Source: QHCF01 sp003244275 (GTDB lineage: Bacteria > Actinomycetota > Acidimicrobiia > Acidimicrobiales > QHCF01). From it: a stretch of 44,810 nt of DNA. Positions 1 through 9,200 of this stretch are shown one piece after another. Each line of letters starts with the position of its first letter. Positions within the stretch are counted from its first letter, which is position 1. A model generated the notes under the pieces. It was not told the origin of the DNA and ran no database searches. It saw only the letters and a program-made list of their open reading frames with translations. The stretch is from assembly GCA_036806345.1 (NCBI GenBank), contig DAIROT010000013.1, positions 1-44,810 on the forward strand, written 5' to 3'. A program made the position numbers and the translations under genes.

Positions 1-1
1 G

Positions 2-3000
2 GCGCTAGCTGAGCACGCCGGGGAGCTTGCCGACGCCCGAGACCTTCTTGGGTTCACCACCGAGACCGACGCCACCGGCCGGCGTCTGGTCGACTGGCTG
101 GGCAGCGGCGCAGTGGAAGTCCGCCGGCTCGAAGACGTCTTCCTGCATGGCAAGGCGTTCCTCGTCCACGCTGGCGGCGACGACGAGGGAGTGATCGCCG
201 GCAGCTCCAACTTCACCTTTGCGGGCCTGGCCACCAACGTCGAGCTCAACCTCGGCCACTACCAGCCCGCCACCGTGGCCAAGGTGCGAGCCTGGTTCGA
301 CGAGCTCTGGCAGCGCGCCGCCCCGTACGACCTGGTCGGGCTGTACGCCACCCGCTACGACCCGCACCCCCCGTACCTGGTCTACCTGCGGATGCTTTGG
401 GAGCGTTACGGCGACGAGCTGGCCGCCGAGGCTGACGCCGCAGGCGTCGGCATACACCTTACCACCTTCCAGCGCGACGGGCTGTGGCGGGCCCGGCGCG
501 TCCTGGCCCAGCGCCACGGCGTGCTCGTTGCCGACGAGGTCGGCCTCGGCAAGACGTACCTGGCCGGGGAACTGATTCGAGAGGCGGTGCAGGAGCGCCG
601 CCAGCGAGTGCTGGTCATCGCGCCGGCCACGCTGCGCGACGGTCCGTGGCGCAAGTTCCTGCTCACCTACTCCCTCGGCGTGGAGTGCTACTCCTTCGAG
701 CAGGTCACCGACGACCCGCGGCTCAACCCGGAAGGAACCACCTATTGCCTGCAGTTCGACCCGGCGGCCTACGCGCTGGTGGTCGTCGACGAGGCTCACA
801 ACCTGCGCAACCCCGCCACCCAGCGGGCCCAGGCGATGCGCCAGCTACTCGCCGGCTCCCCGCCGAAGGACCTGGCTCTATTGACCGCCACCCCGGTCAA
901 CAACTCCCTGTGGGACCTGTACTACCTTCTCGGCTACTTTCTGCGTAACGACGCGGCTTTCGCTGACGTCGGGATCCGCTCGCTTCGCGATCACTTCGCC
1001 CGGGCGATGGCGCTCAATCCCGACGACCTCTCACCCGAGCACCTCTTCGACATCCTCGACGCGGTCGCGGTCCGCCGAACCCGGCCGTTCGTCAAGCGCT
1101 ACTACCCGCATGACACGATCCGGGTGGATGGCCGCGAGGTGCCAATCACCTTCCCCACTCCACGGGTCCTCAAGGTCAACTATGACCTCGACCAGGTCCT
1201 CCCTCGCTTCTTCCCCCGCTTCGAGCACGCCCTCGATGGGCCGGTGCTCTCTGCCACGCCGGACCCCTCGGTGCTCAGCCTGGCGCGCTACTCACCGTCC
1301 CGGTACTTGTTGCGCGGTGAGGCGGAAGCCTACGAGGTGCAACTCGCCGGGCTGCTGCGCTCCGGGCTGCTCAAGCGCTTCGAGTCCTCCGCCTACGCGT
1401 TCGCTCGGACCTGTCGGACCATGGCGAACAGCCACGACGCGTTCCTGGCGCTGCTCGACCACGGCAAGCTCGCCACCGGCGCCGCGCTCGCCGACTGGGT
1501 CGCCACCGACAGCGACGACCTCGACGAGGTCGACCGCTTCCTCGACGCGGCACAGGACCGGTTAGAGGGCGCCGCGGACTACGACGTCGAGGCGCTGACC
1601 GCCGACGTGCGCGCCGACCGGGACCTGCTGCTCGGCTTCGCTGCGCAAGCCGAGTCGGTGACCCCCGACCGCGACCCGAAGCTCGCCGCGGTCACCGACG
1701 AGATCGCCGCGATCGCGGCCCAGGCGCAGGCCGAAGCACTGACCGAGGAGGACGCCCGCACCAAGCGCAAGCTACTGATCTTCACCTACTACGCCGACAC
1801 CGTCGAGTGGATCACCGACTATCTGCTGGGCGCTATTGAGACCGATGGGCGGCTGGCCTGCTACCGGGGCCGGCTCACCTCGATCACCGGCACGGGTGGT
1901 GACAAGCAGACCGTGTTGTGGGGCTTCGCTCCGCTGACCACCGACCCGCCGGCCGGACGGAAGACGGACCTCTACGACATCGTGGTCACCACCGACGTGC
2001 TCGCCGAAGGCGTCAACCTGCAGCAGTGCCGTCACATCATCAACTACGACCTGCCGTGGAACCCGATGCGGCTCGTCCAGCGCCACGGCCGGGTGGACCG
2101 GATCGCCTCCCCCCACCGGGAGGTGTTCCTGCGCTGCGTGTTCCCCGACGCCCAGCTCGACCTGCTGCTCGGCCTCGAGGAGCGGCTCAACCGCAAGATC
2201 AACCAGGCGGCAGCCGCGATCGGGATCAGCGAGGTGCTCCCCGGCGGCATGACCTCAGAGATCACGTATACGGAGTCGCGGGAGGAGATCGAGCGCCTCC
2301 GCGCCGGTGACGCCACGATCTTCGAGCAAGGCGGGATCGGCCGGGGCGCGCTCAGCGGGGAGGAGTACCGCCAGGAGCTGCGCCGGGCACTGGAGAACGT
2401 CGAGCTCGCCGGGCTGCTCAGCGCGCTGCCCTGGGGATCGGGCAGCGGCATGACCGTCGCCGGGCGCTCCAGGGGATACGTGTTCTGCGCCCGCGTCGGC
2501 GACCATCCTCGACGCCAGTTCCGCTACGTCAGCCTCGCCGACCCGGAGACACCCGTGGTCGTCGCCGACACCCTCGCCTGCCTGGACCACGCCGGGCCGT
2601 CCGAGGGCTTCGAGACGCCCCGCTGCCTCGACGAGGACACCTACGCCGGTGCCTTTCCGGCCTGGGAGATCGCGCTGGCCGACATCGTCGCGCAGTGGAA
2701 CCGCGCCGCCGACCCCGCCAACCTCACCCCGGCCATCCCCACCGCCATGTCCCGGGCAGTCACGCTGGTGCGCGAGCACGGCACCAGCGTGATGATGCTG
2801 GAGGATGCCGACCGCCTCGTGGAAGCTCTCGAGGCGCCGTACCCGGAAAGAGTGCTCCGCCTCGTCCGCTCGGCCATGGCCGCCTCAGCGGATCCGGTCG
2901 ACCAGGTTCGCCAGATCGCCCAGCTCGCCCGCGAGCTCGGGCTGCAACCCTCCCCTCCCCCCGAGCCGTTGCCCGAGATCGACCGTGACGACGTGCACCT

Positions 3001-3064
3001 GGTCACCTGGCTGGCGATCACGCCGACCCCTCTCGCCTCGCCAGCGGGAGATCCGCAAACGTGA
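2..3064 (+). CDS. PLD-domain / SNF2-type DEAH helicase, 5' truncated
   Basis: The reading frame is open to the left window edge, so the N-terminus is missing. Near the start is a phospholipase D-like half-site: HGK at about residue 49 followed by GSSNFT, as in PLD-family nucleases. A superfamily 2 helicase follows: DEVGLGKT (motif I, nt 532-555), VVDEAHNL (motif II), LLTATPVNNS (motif III), TTDVLAEGVNLQQC (motif V) and VQRHGRVDRI (motif VI). This PLD-plus-SNF2 arrangement is known from helicases that sit in restriction and anti-phage islands. It probably translocates on or remodels dsDNA, with the PLD part cutting or binding DNA. Partner genes such as a methylase would lie left of the window. 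Identity as a helicase is certain; a defence role is inference. Confidence 0.93.
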   Translation, partial: ALAEHAGELADARDLLGFTTETDATGRRLVDWLGSGAVEVRRLEDVFLHGKAFLVHAGGDDEGVIAGSSNFTFAGLATNVELNLGHYQPATVAKVRAWFDELWQRAAPYDLVGLYATRYDPHPPYLVYLRMLWERYGDELAAEADAAGVGIHLTTFQRDGLWRARRVLAQRHGVLVADEVGLGKTYLAGELIREAVQERRQRVLVIAPATLRDGPWRKFLLTYSLGVECYSFEQVTDDPRLNPEGTTYCLQFDPAAYALVVVDEAHNLRNPATQRAQAMRQLLAGSPPKDLALLTATPVNNSLWDLYYLLGYFLRNDAAFADVGIRSLRDHFARAMALNPDDLSPEHLFDILDAVAVRRTRPFVKRYYPHDTIRVDGREVPITFPTPRVLKVNYDLDQVLPRFFPRFEHALDGPVLSATPDPSVLSLARYSPSRYLLRGEAEAYEVQLAGLLRSGLLKRFESSAYAFARTCRTMANSHDAFLALLDHGKLATGAALADWVATDSDDLDEVDRFLDAAQDRLEGAADYDVEALTADVRADRDLLLGFAAQAESVTPDRDPKLAAVTDEIAAIAAQAQAEALTEEDARTKRKLLIFTYYADTVEWITDYLLGAIETDGRLACYRGRLTSITGTGGDKQTVLWGFAPLTTDPPAGRKTDLYDIVVTTDVLAEGVNLQQCRHIINYDLPWNPMRLVQRHGRVDRIASPHREVFLRCVFPDAQLDLLLGLEERLNRKINQAAAAIGISEVLPGGMTSEITYTESREEIERLRAGDATIFEQGGIGRGALSGEEYRQELRRALENVELAGLLSALPWGSGSGMTVAGRSRGYVFCARVGDHPRRQFRYVSLADPETPVVVADTLACLDHAGPSEGFETPRCLDEDTYAGAFPAWEIALADIVAQWNRAADPANLTPAIPTAMSRAVTLVREHGTSVMMLEDADRLVEALEAPYPERVLRLVRSAMAASADPVDQVRQIAQLARELGLQPSPPPEPLPEIDRDDVHLVTWLAITPTPLASPAGDPQT

Positions 3065-3224
3065 AACGTTCTCTGCGGGGACCATGCCCGGGTCAAGCCA
3101 GGTTGGCGGGAGTGTCACACGGTGGGGCGACTATGGGTCCCATGGGCGAGGCCGCCATCGTCGCGCTGGTTGCTGGCACCCAACCGCTGCTCACTGCCCG
3201 CCTTGTCCCGACGGGAGGTACGAC

Positions 3225-4421
3225 ATGAGCGCCTCCATCCCAGCCCTCGTCGAGCCGGCGGTACTGCTATGGGCACGGGAGTCCATCGGATTGACGCCGC
3301 TAGCAGCGGCCAGGAAGATCCACGTGTCCGACGGGCGCGTCGAGGAGTGGGAGCGAGGAGAAAGCCAGCCCACCGTCGCCCAGCTACGAAGCGCAGCCAC
3401 CGTCTACAAGCGACCACTGGGCGTGTTCTTCCTGCCGGAGCCGCCGACCGACTTCGACACCTTGCGTGACTTCCGGCGCCTGGCCGACGCCCCCGCCGGC
3501 CAATGGTCCCCAGAGCTGCACGGGGAGTACCGGCGCGCGCAGACGCAGCGGGAATACGCGCTCGAGCTGGCCGAGCTCGAAGATGAGCCGCCGCCTACCA
3601 CATGGCGGATGAACAGCCTGCCGGACGGCGACGAGGCGCTGGCAAGCGAGGTTCGAAAGGTACTCCTCGACTGCTCACCGCTCCCGGTACCAACCGGGGC
3701 GGCCACCCCATACGACCACCTCAACGCGTGGACAACTGCGCTCGAAGAGGCCGGAGTGCTCGTGCTGGCCACTCAGCGGGGCGGCGTCTCCCCGAAGGAG
3801 ATGCGGGCCTTCTCCCTCTATTTCGACGTACTGCCCGTGATCGTCGTCAACGGATCCGACTCGCCCCGCGCCCGGCTCTTCTCGCTGCTTCACGAGTACG
3901 TCCACCTGTTGCTGCACACGGGCGGACTTTGCGACACCGTAACGGACGTAAGGGCGACCACGCCGGACCGCAGGCTGGAGGCTCGGTGCAACGCGGTTGC
4001 CGCCGCTATCCTCATGCCCGACCGGGCCATCTTGGCTCTGCAGACCGTCGTCGCTCGCCAGTCCGCCCCGGATTCGTGGACCTACGAGGCGCTGCGTATG
4101 GCCGCCGCACCGTTCGGCGTCAGCGCCGAGGCGCTCCTCCGCCGCCTTCTCACCTTGGGCCGGGTGAGTCGAGAGTTCTACCAAGCCCGTCGCGAGGAGT
4201 TTTTGGCCGCCTACGAGGAGGATGAGGCCCGAGCCACGACCGGGGGTGGGAACTGGTACCGAACGACGGCCCGGGACCTCGGCAAAGGCTACGTTCGCCG
4301 GGTCGCTGATGCCCACCGTCGCCGGGTGATCGACAGTTACACGGCAGCCTCGTTCCTGGGTGTCAAGGTCGCCCAGATCCCCCGCCTGGCGAGAGAGGCC
4401 GCCCTACAGGTCCCGGCGTAA
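3225..4421 (+). CDS. XRE-family HTH / ImmA-IrrE metallopeptidase
   Basis: A 398-residue protein. The N-terminal ~65 residues form an XRE-like helix-turn-helix (LTPLAAARKIHVSDGRVEEW), followed by the usual linker FFLPEPP. A gluzincin-like peptidase domain carries HEYVH (HExxH) at residues 223-227, and the downstream Glu of RLEARCNAVAAAILMP is the likely third zinc ligand. Members of COG2856 cleave or sense a partner protein and act as regulators or antitoxins. The ATG at 3225 is chosen because GGGAGG lies 6 nt upstream and the HTH starts right after it; the frame is open further upstream but that stretch is not protein-like. A DUF4411 gene follows after 4 nt, so the two are co-translated and probably form a toxin-antitoxin-like unit. 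Confidence 0.9.
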   Translation: MSASIPALVEPAVLLWARESIGLTPLAAARKIHVSDGRVEEWERGESQPTVAQLRSAATVYKRPLGVFFLPEPPTDFDTLRDFRRLADAPAGQWSPELHGEYRRAQTQREYALELAELEDEPPPTTWRMNSLPDGDEALASEVRKVLLDCSPLPVPTGAATPYDHLNAWTTALEEAGVLVLATQRGGVSPKEMRAFSLYFDVLPVIVVNGSDSPRARLFSLLHEYVHLLLHTGGLCDTVTDVRATTPDRRLEARCNAVAAAILMPDRAILALQTVVARQSAPDSWTYEALRMAAAPFGVSAEALLRRLLTLGRVSREFYQARREEFLAAYEEDEARATTGGGNWYRTTARDLGKGYVRRVADAHRRRVIDSYTAASFLGVKVAQIPRLAREAALQVPA

Positions 4422-4425
4422 ACCG

Positions 4426-4890
4426 GTGGCCCTCTACTCCTTCGACACCAGTGCCCTCCTGAACGGACACCGCGACCTCCTCCCGCCCGAGACCTTCCGG
4501 ACGGTGTGGATGAACATCGAGCAGGCCATCGCCACTGGCGACGTGAGAGCCGTGGAGGTCGTCCGAGATGAGCTGGGTCGACGCGACGACGAGGTATCGC
4601 AGTGGGCAACCAGACAGCATGGGCTGTACGTGCCGCTGAACCCCGGCGTCCAGCGGGCCACAAGGGAAGTGCTGGCGGCTCATCCGCGCCTCATGGGGAA
4701 AGGCGGCGGCCGCAACGCTGCGGACCCATTCGTAATCGGCCTTGCCCGCGCCCAGGGCGGGGTCGTGGTGACAGAGGAGACCATGACCGGGAACCTCTCG
4801 AAGCCCAGGATCCCCGACGTATGCGACGCGCTGGACGTCCCCTGCGTCAACCTGGTCGGCTTCATCCAGCGCCAGGGATGGTCGTACTGA
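4426..4890 (+). CDS. DUF4411 family PIN-like protein (putative toxin)
   Basis: A 154-residue protein beginning YSFDTSALLNG, the PIN-like opening with its first acidic residue, and continuing with a conserved acidic C-terminal block (AADPFVIGLARAQGG, then VVTEE). DUF4411 proteins are PIN-fold relatives and commonly follow an XRE/ImmA gene, as here. The GTG at 4426 is chosen: it sits 4 nt after the preceding TAA and gives the canonical short N-terminus. An upstream in-frame ATG at 4360 would overlap the ImmA gene by about 60 nt. Function as a ribonuclease toxin is inferred from fold and neighbour. Confidence 0.82.
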   Translation: MALYSFDTSALLNGHRDLLPPETFRTVWMNIEQAIATGDVRAVEVVRDELGRRDDEVSQWATRQHGLYVPLNPGVQRATREVLAAHPRLMGKGGGRNAADPFVIGLARAQGGVVVTEETMTGNLSKPRIPDVCDALDVPCVNLVGFIQRQGWSY

Positions 4891-5312
4891 CAAGACCATC
4901 GGGCTACACGGCAAACGGGGTCGCGCGGATCACCGGAGAGGGTGCGTATTGTGTGAGGCCACCTCCACCTGGCGGGAGTCGAACCTGTCGTCTGCCAGTC
5001 TCATGGGACCACCTGAGGGCGGTCTCTGCCAACGGCAAGGGACTGCGCGCGTTGACAGTCGTGGGCCCACCTGAGGATCCACCACCTCCGTCCGGACAGC
5101 GGTAGGTCCTGTCCGATGCGCTCACCTGACGGACACCTTCAGCGACCTCTTCCCCAAGCGCCAACCCCCAGGCAATCTCCACACACTTCCATCGGTAGCC
5201 CGATGGCCCCAACCTCGCGGGTGGAGCCGGTGCCGTGCGGCGGCTATCGCCCAGCCGCGATAGCGAACTCCTCGCAACCCAGTTGCACTACCGCAGAACC
5301 CTGCCACTGAGA
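4891..5312. other. Intergenic region with a tRNA T-arm-like fragment
   Basis: I see no convincing gene here. On the minus strand, around 4971-4986, the bases read GGTTCGACTCCCGCC, which resembles the T-arm of a tRNA or tmRNA 3' end. The flanking stems do not pair and there is no 5' half, so this is at most a fragment, perhaps an attachment-site remnant. Palindromic GTGGGCCCAC is at 5061-5070, and CACCTGAGG occurs twice, near 5010 and 5069. Confidence 0.3.
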
Positions 5313-5849
5313 TCAGAGACTGAGGATTGTAAAGGGAGCGGCTACCCCGCCATTGTGCCGCTCGGCCGCTCGTAGAGCGGTCTCGACGCGGTCCTTCGCA
5401 GGCCTGCCTTCCGTCGAGGCAAGAGATCCGAGGGCATGAGGAGTACCAGAGCCGATGGCGTCGTAGCCCATCGCCGATTCCGAAGCGCTGAGGTGCGAAC
5501 AGATTCGAAAGATTCGCCCGCGCGTTGCGACCAGCAGGCTCCACATCTCCTCATCATCGGGAGAAGGAAGCAGCTCTTCGGCATGCTTACGCAGGTACTC
5601 CCTCAGTCCAAAACAAAGGTCTCGCACCATAAACCGCTCAAGGTCCTGACCCTCATCGAGGGGTGTCATGTCATAAACGTGCTGGAGTAGTTGCCCAACG
5701 CGCCCCTCCCCGGAGGTACCGAAGAGCATGGCTCGTCGTTCGAAGACCTTTGGGGATCGCAGTGTTCGGTCCCCATCCTCATCACTAGCTGCGCTGTCGC
5801 CACCCATAACGACCGTATCGCCCTCGGCTACTGCGCATACGCAGGTCAC
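5313..5849 (-). CDS. Stand-alone proteasome beta / HslV-like Ntn peptidase
   Basis: A 178-residue protein. Removing the initiator Met exposes Thr1; on that numbering Asp17 (GGDS) and Lys33 (SPKVF) fall exactly where proteasome beta subunits and HslV have their catalytic Thr1/Asp17/Lys33, and a GSG motif follows at the expected C-terminal position (AIGSGTPHAL). This supports a threonine peptidase of the N-terminal nucleophile fold that probably self-assembles. No ATPase partner (HslU, Mpa/ARC) is nearby. The start is GTG with no Shine-Dalgarno. TAGAAT lies exactly 6 nt before it, consistent with a leaderless mRNA. It stands alone between a toxin-antitoxin-like pair and the relaxase, so it is likely cargo of the mobile element. 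The substrate is unknown. Confidence 0.82.
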   Translation of the reverse strand: MTCVCAVAEGDTVVMGGDSAASDEDGDRTLRSPKVFERRAMLFGTSGEGRVGQLLQHVYDMTPLDEGQDLERFMVRDLCFGLREYLRKHAEELLPSPDDEEMWSLLVATRGRIFRICSHLSASESAMGYDAIGSGTPHALGSLASTEGRPAKDRVETALRAAERHNGGVAAPFTILSL

Positions 5850-5855
5850 TCGTCG

Positions 5856-5861
5856 ATTCTA
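5856..5861 (-). promoter_or_regulatory. Leaderless -10 box for the Ntn peptidase gene
   Basis: Minus-strand TAGAAT (TAnnnT) is followed by 6 nt (CGACGA) and then the GTG start. With the usual 6-7 nt from -10 to transcription start, the mRNA would begin at the start codon. No clear -35 hexamer is visible. Confidence 0.5.
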
Positions 5862-6004
5862 ACTACGCGCTGCGATCTCATCCGGCTGTGGGCGACAAGT
5901 CGGCCGGCTCCGTTGGTCCCCGCTACGCGGCCACCTTCTCCGTCTTGCGTCCGCGCCCGAGCACCACCAGTGCGATCCACCCGAGGCGGCGGCTCCCCCC
6001 CCTT

Positions 6005-6032
6005 CCGTCGGCCCCCCCAGGGGGGCCGACGG
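6005..6032. terminator. Perfect 13-bp GC hairpin
   Basis: CCGTCGGCCCCCC and GGGGGGCCGACGG are perfectly complementary around a 2-nt centre. There is no U-run on either side. It lies between the divergent Ntn peptidase and relaxase genes and could insulate transcription, act as a cruciform, or be part of the oriT region. Confidence 0.45.
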
Positions 6033-6109
6033 GCCCAATCCTGTGCCTGGGTCGGTGCCGCCCACGAACCCATCAGGGTTGATTCAGGGTCATTGGTGGG
6101 CTCCGCGAG

Positions 6110-6299
6110 CAAGTTCAGAGAAATTTTTGAAGTTTTTTCGGGCCAGCACCAACGGGGCGGGACACCCCTCGTGACCTGCGGTTGCACCAAGGCGACTCAA
6201 GGCGACTGGGGGCGACTGGGGGGCGACTCTGGCTCTGTCAAACATTTGGCAACCTCGGCGTCAACGTTGCCGTCAACCCCTCGGGCGCACTCTGCGCCC
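6110..6299 (+). other. Candidate origin of transfer (oriT) upstream of relaxase
   Basis: This stretch, directly upstream of the MobF relaxase, combines an AT-rich patch (about 6114-6140, with runs ATTTTT and GTTTTTT in otherwise ~70% GC DNA), four phased GGCGACT repeats, and two inverted repeats: GGCAAC/GTTGCC (6248-6253 and 6266-6271) and GGGCGC/GCGCCC (6283-6288 and 6294-6299, abutting the ATG). oriT regions of MobF systems often sit next to the relaxase gene and have this composition. No known nic sequence was recognised, so the call rests on position and structure. The remainder of the gap 5850-6299 shows no gene. Confidence 0.45.
6191..6228 (+). repeat. Four phased GGCGACT direct repeats (iteron-like)
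   Basis: GGCGACT occurs at 6191, 6201, 6211 and 6222, so the spacings are 10, 10 and 11 bp, about one helical turn. Such phasing puts all copies on the same DNA face, as for iterons or multi-site binding by a relaxosome accessory protein or repressor. Confidence 0.7.
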
Positions 6300-9200
6300 A
6301 TGATCTCCATCGGCAAGCTCTCAACCGAGGCAGCTGACTACTACCTCAACCAGGTCGCCCCCGGACCTGAGGCCTACTACCTCGGATCGGGGGAGAAGCC
6401 CGGCACCTGGGTAGGCCGGGGATGCGCCGACCTGAACCTGTCCGGTGAGGTGACCCCGGACGCCCTGGCCGCCGTGCTGGGCGGGGCCGACCCAGCCGGC
6501 GGTGGCTCACTGGTCACCGGCAAGGCCGCCGCTGATGGACGCCTGGGCGGCTTCGACCTCACCTTCTCGGCCCCCAAGGGGGTGAGCCTGCTGGCCGCCC
6601 TATCGAAGGACAAGGTGGCGGCCGGCGTCCGGGGAGCCCACGACGCGGCGGTGCTCGAAGCCCTGGACTACCTCCAGGACCACGCCACCTGGGCCCGCCG
6701 TGGTCACGACGGACTGCGCACCGAACCCACCTCGGGCATGGTGGCGGCCGCCTTTCGCCACCGCACGTCGAGGGCCGACGATCCCCAGCTGCACACCCAC
6801 GTGGTGGTGGCCAACGTGGTGCACGGAGACGACGGGCGATGGTCGGCCATCTGGGGCAAGCCCATCTACGCCCAGTCCCGCACCGCCGGCTTCGTCTACC
6901 AGGCCGCCCTGCGGGCCAACTTGAGCCAATCGCTCGGCCTGCAGTGGTCCCCGGTGAGCAAGGGCCTGTCCGAGCCGGCTGGGTTCAGCGCCGCCCAGCT
7001 CTCGGCCTTCTCCAGCCGCCGCCGCCAGGTAGTGGCGGTCATGGACGACCACGGTGCCACCTCGGCCAAGGCAGCTCAGGTCGCGGCCCTGGCCACCCGG
7101 GCTACCAAGTCCACCGATCACGACCAGGGCCGCCAGCTCGCCACTTGGTGGGCCACCGCCACCGGGGTGGGACTGGACCCAGAGGGCCTGGCCGCCATGG
7201 TGGGGCCGCCCCGGGATATCTCCCTCAGCGCGGAGGAACAAGTCGAGATCAGGCAGGCACTGCTGGGGCCCAACGGGCTCACCGCCCACTCATCGGTCTT
7301 CGAGCGCCGGGATGTGGTGCGGGCCTGGGCCGAGGCGGCCGGCGACGGGGCCCACCTGGGGGAGCTGGAGTCCCTCACCGACGCCTTCCTGGCCCGACCA
7401 GAGGTGGTGGCCCTGTCGGGGACCGGCGAGCCCCGGTACTCCACCGCCGGGCTGATGGCCCTGGAAGCCAGCCTGGTCGACTCGGCCCTGCGCCAGGTCC
7501 ATGTCGGCAGGGCCACGGTCAGCGACCAGGCCCTCCGCCAGGCCCTGGAGGCCCGTCCCAGCCTGTCCGACGAGCAGGTGGCCATGGTGACAGGGCTGGC
7601 GACCTGCGGATCAGGGGTGGAGGTGGTGGTGGGCCGGGCCGGAACCGGCAAGACCTTCGCCCTGGACGCCGCCCGGGCGGCCTGGGTGGCCGGCGGCCAC
7701 CGGGTGATCGGTACCTCCCTGGCGGCCCGGGCGGCGGCCGAGCTTGAGTCGGGCTCGGGTATCGCCTCAACCAGTCTGGCCCGACTGCTGATCGACCTGG
7801 AGCGCCCGGAGTCCGCATTGGCGAAGGACACCGTGGTGGTGGTGGACGAGGCCGGCATGGTCGGCACCCGCGACCTTTACCGCCTGGGGCGCCTCACCGA
7901 GGCGTCCGGGGCCAAGCTGGTCCTGGTGGGCGATCCCCACCAGCTCTCCGAGATATCCGCCGGGGGAGCCTTCGCCGCCCTGGGCACCGAGCTGGGGGCC
8001 AGCGAGCTCACGCATAACCGCCGCCAGGTCGAGAGTTGGGAACGCGACGCCCTGGCCGAGCTGCGATCCGGCAACCTAGTGGAGGCCGTGGATCGCTACC
8101 GGGCGGCCGGGCGTATCAACACCGCCCCCAGCGCCCAAGGCGCCCGGGTTGCCCTGGTCAACGATTGGCGAGCGGCCTGGTCCCCGGGTGCCTCCTCGAT
8201 CATGGTGGCGGTTCGACGAGACGACGCCGAGGGACTCAACGCCTTGGCCCGGGCCACCCTCAAGTCCACCGGCGTGCTCGCCCCCGAGGAGCTGTGTTTC
8301 GATGGGCGCTGCTTCGCCGTGGGCGATCAGGTCCTGGCCCTTCGCAACGACGCCCGGCTGGGCCTGACCAACGGCACCCGGGCCACGGTGGCCGGGATAG
8401 ACGATGAGGCTGGCTCGCTGAGCCTGGTCACCGCCGACGACCGGGAGCTGGTGGTGCCTGGCACTTACATGGAGGCCGGGGACCTCACCCACGGCTACGC
8501 CCTCACCTTGCACAAGGCCCAGGGGCTCACGGTGGACCGGGCCTTCCTGTTGGGCAACGAGGACCTCTACCGGGAGGCCGGCTACGTGGGGCTGTCCCGG
8601 GCCCGCCAGCGCAACGACTTGTACCTGGTGGCCCCTTCCGAGCCTAGGCTGGGCGTGGCTGGGTTATCTGGTCCCCAGTCCGGCGTCGGAGTGGGCCGGG
8701 CCGAGGAGCCCCTGGACCGCCTGATCCGCCGGCTGGCGGTCTCCCGGGCCCAGGTCCTGGCCACCGAGCACTCCCCGCCCAGCCTGTCCCAGCTCTGCCC
8801 CGAGCGAGACGCCCTGGCCGCCCAGCTGGCCAACGCCCACCCGGCTGATCCCCGCCTCCGCTTGGCGGCTCTTTCCAAGGACCTGGAGGCGGCCCGGTTG
8901 GGCCTGGGCCACCCCGATCAGCGCATCGCCGCCTGGTCGGCCGTGGAGACCGAGGCCCTGGAGGCCACCCAAGCAGGGCTGGTGGCCGAGGCGGAGGCAG
9001 CCGGGTCATGGGAGGCGTCCAACGGTGTCCGCCTGGGCCGTCTCCACCGGCTGGACCAGGCCATATCTGACCGCCGAGGACACCTGGGCCAAGAGGTGGC
9101 GGTTGTCCAGCCCCCCTGGCTGACCCAGGCCATCGGGCCACCCCCCGTCGAGCGAGCCGGGCCCAAGCCCACCCCCGAGTGGGAACAGTGGTCCAGGGCC

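Noticed and set aside
4891..5312. A tmRNA or full tRNA in the gap
   Set aside because: Only a T-arm-like motif is present; no matching acceptor 5' strand, anticodon arm or tmRNA 5' signature was found.
5846..6190. A 114-codon minus-strand frame whose stop overlaps the Ntn peptidase start
   Set aside because: It runs through the perfect hairpin and a low-complexity region, has no ribosome site, and a leaderless -10 box explains the peptidase start better.
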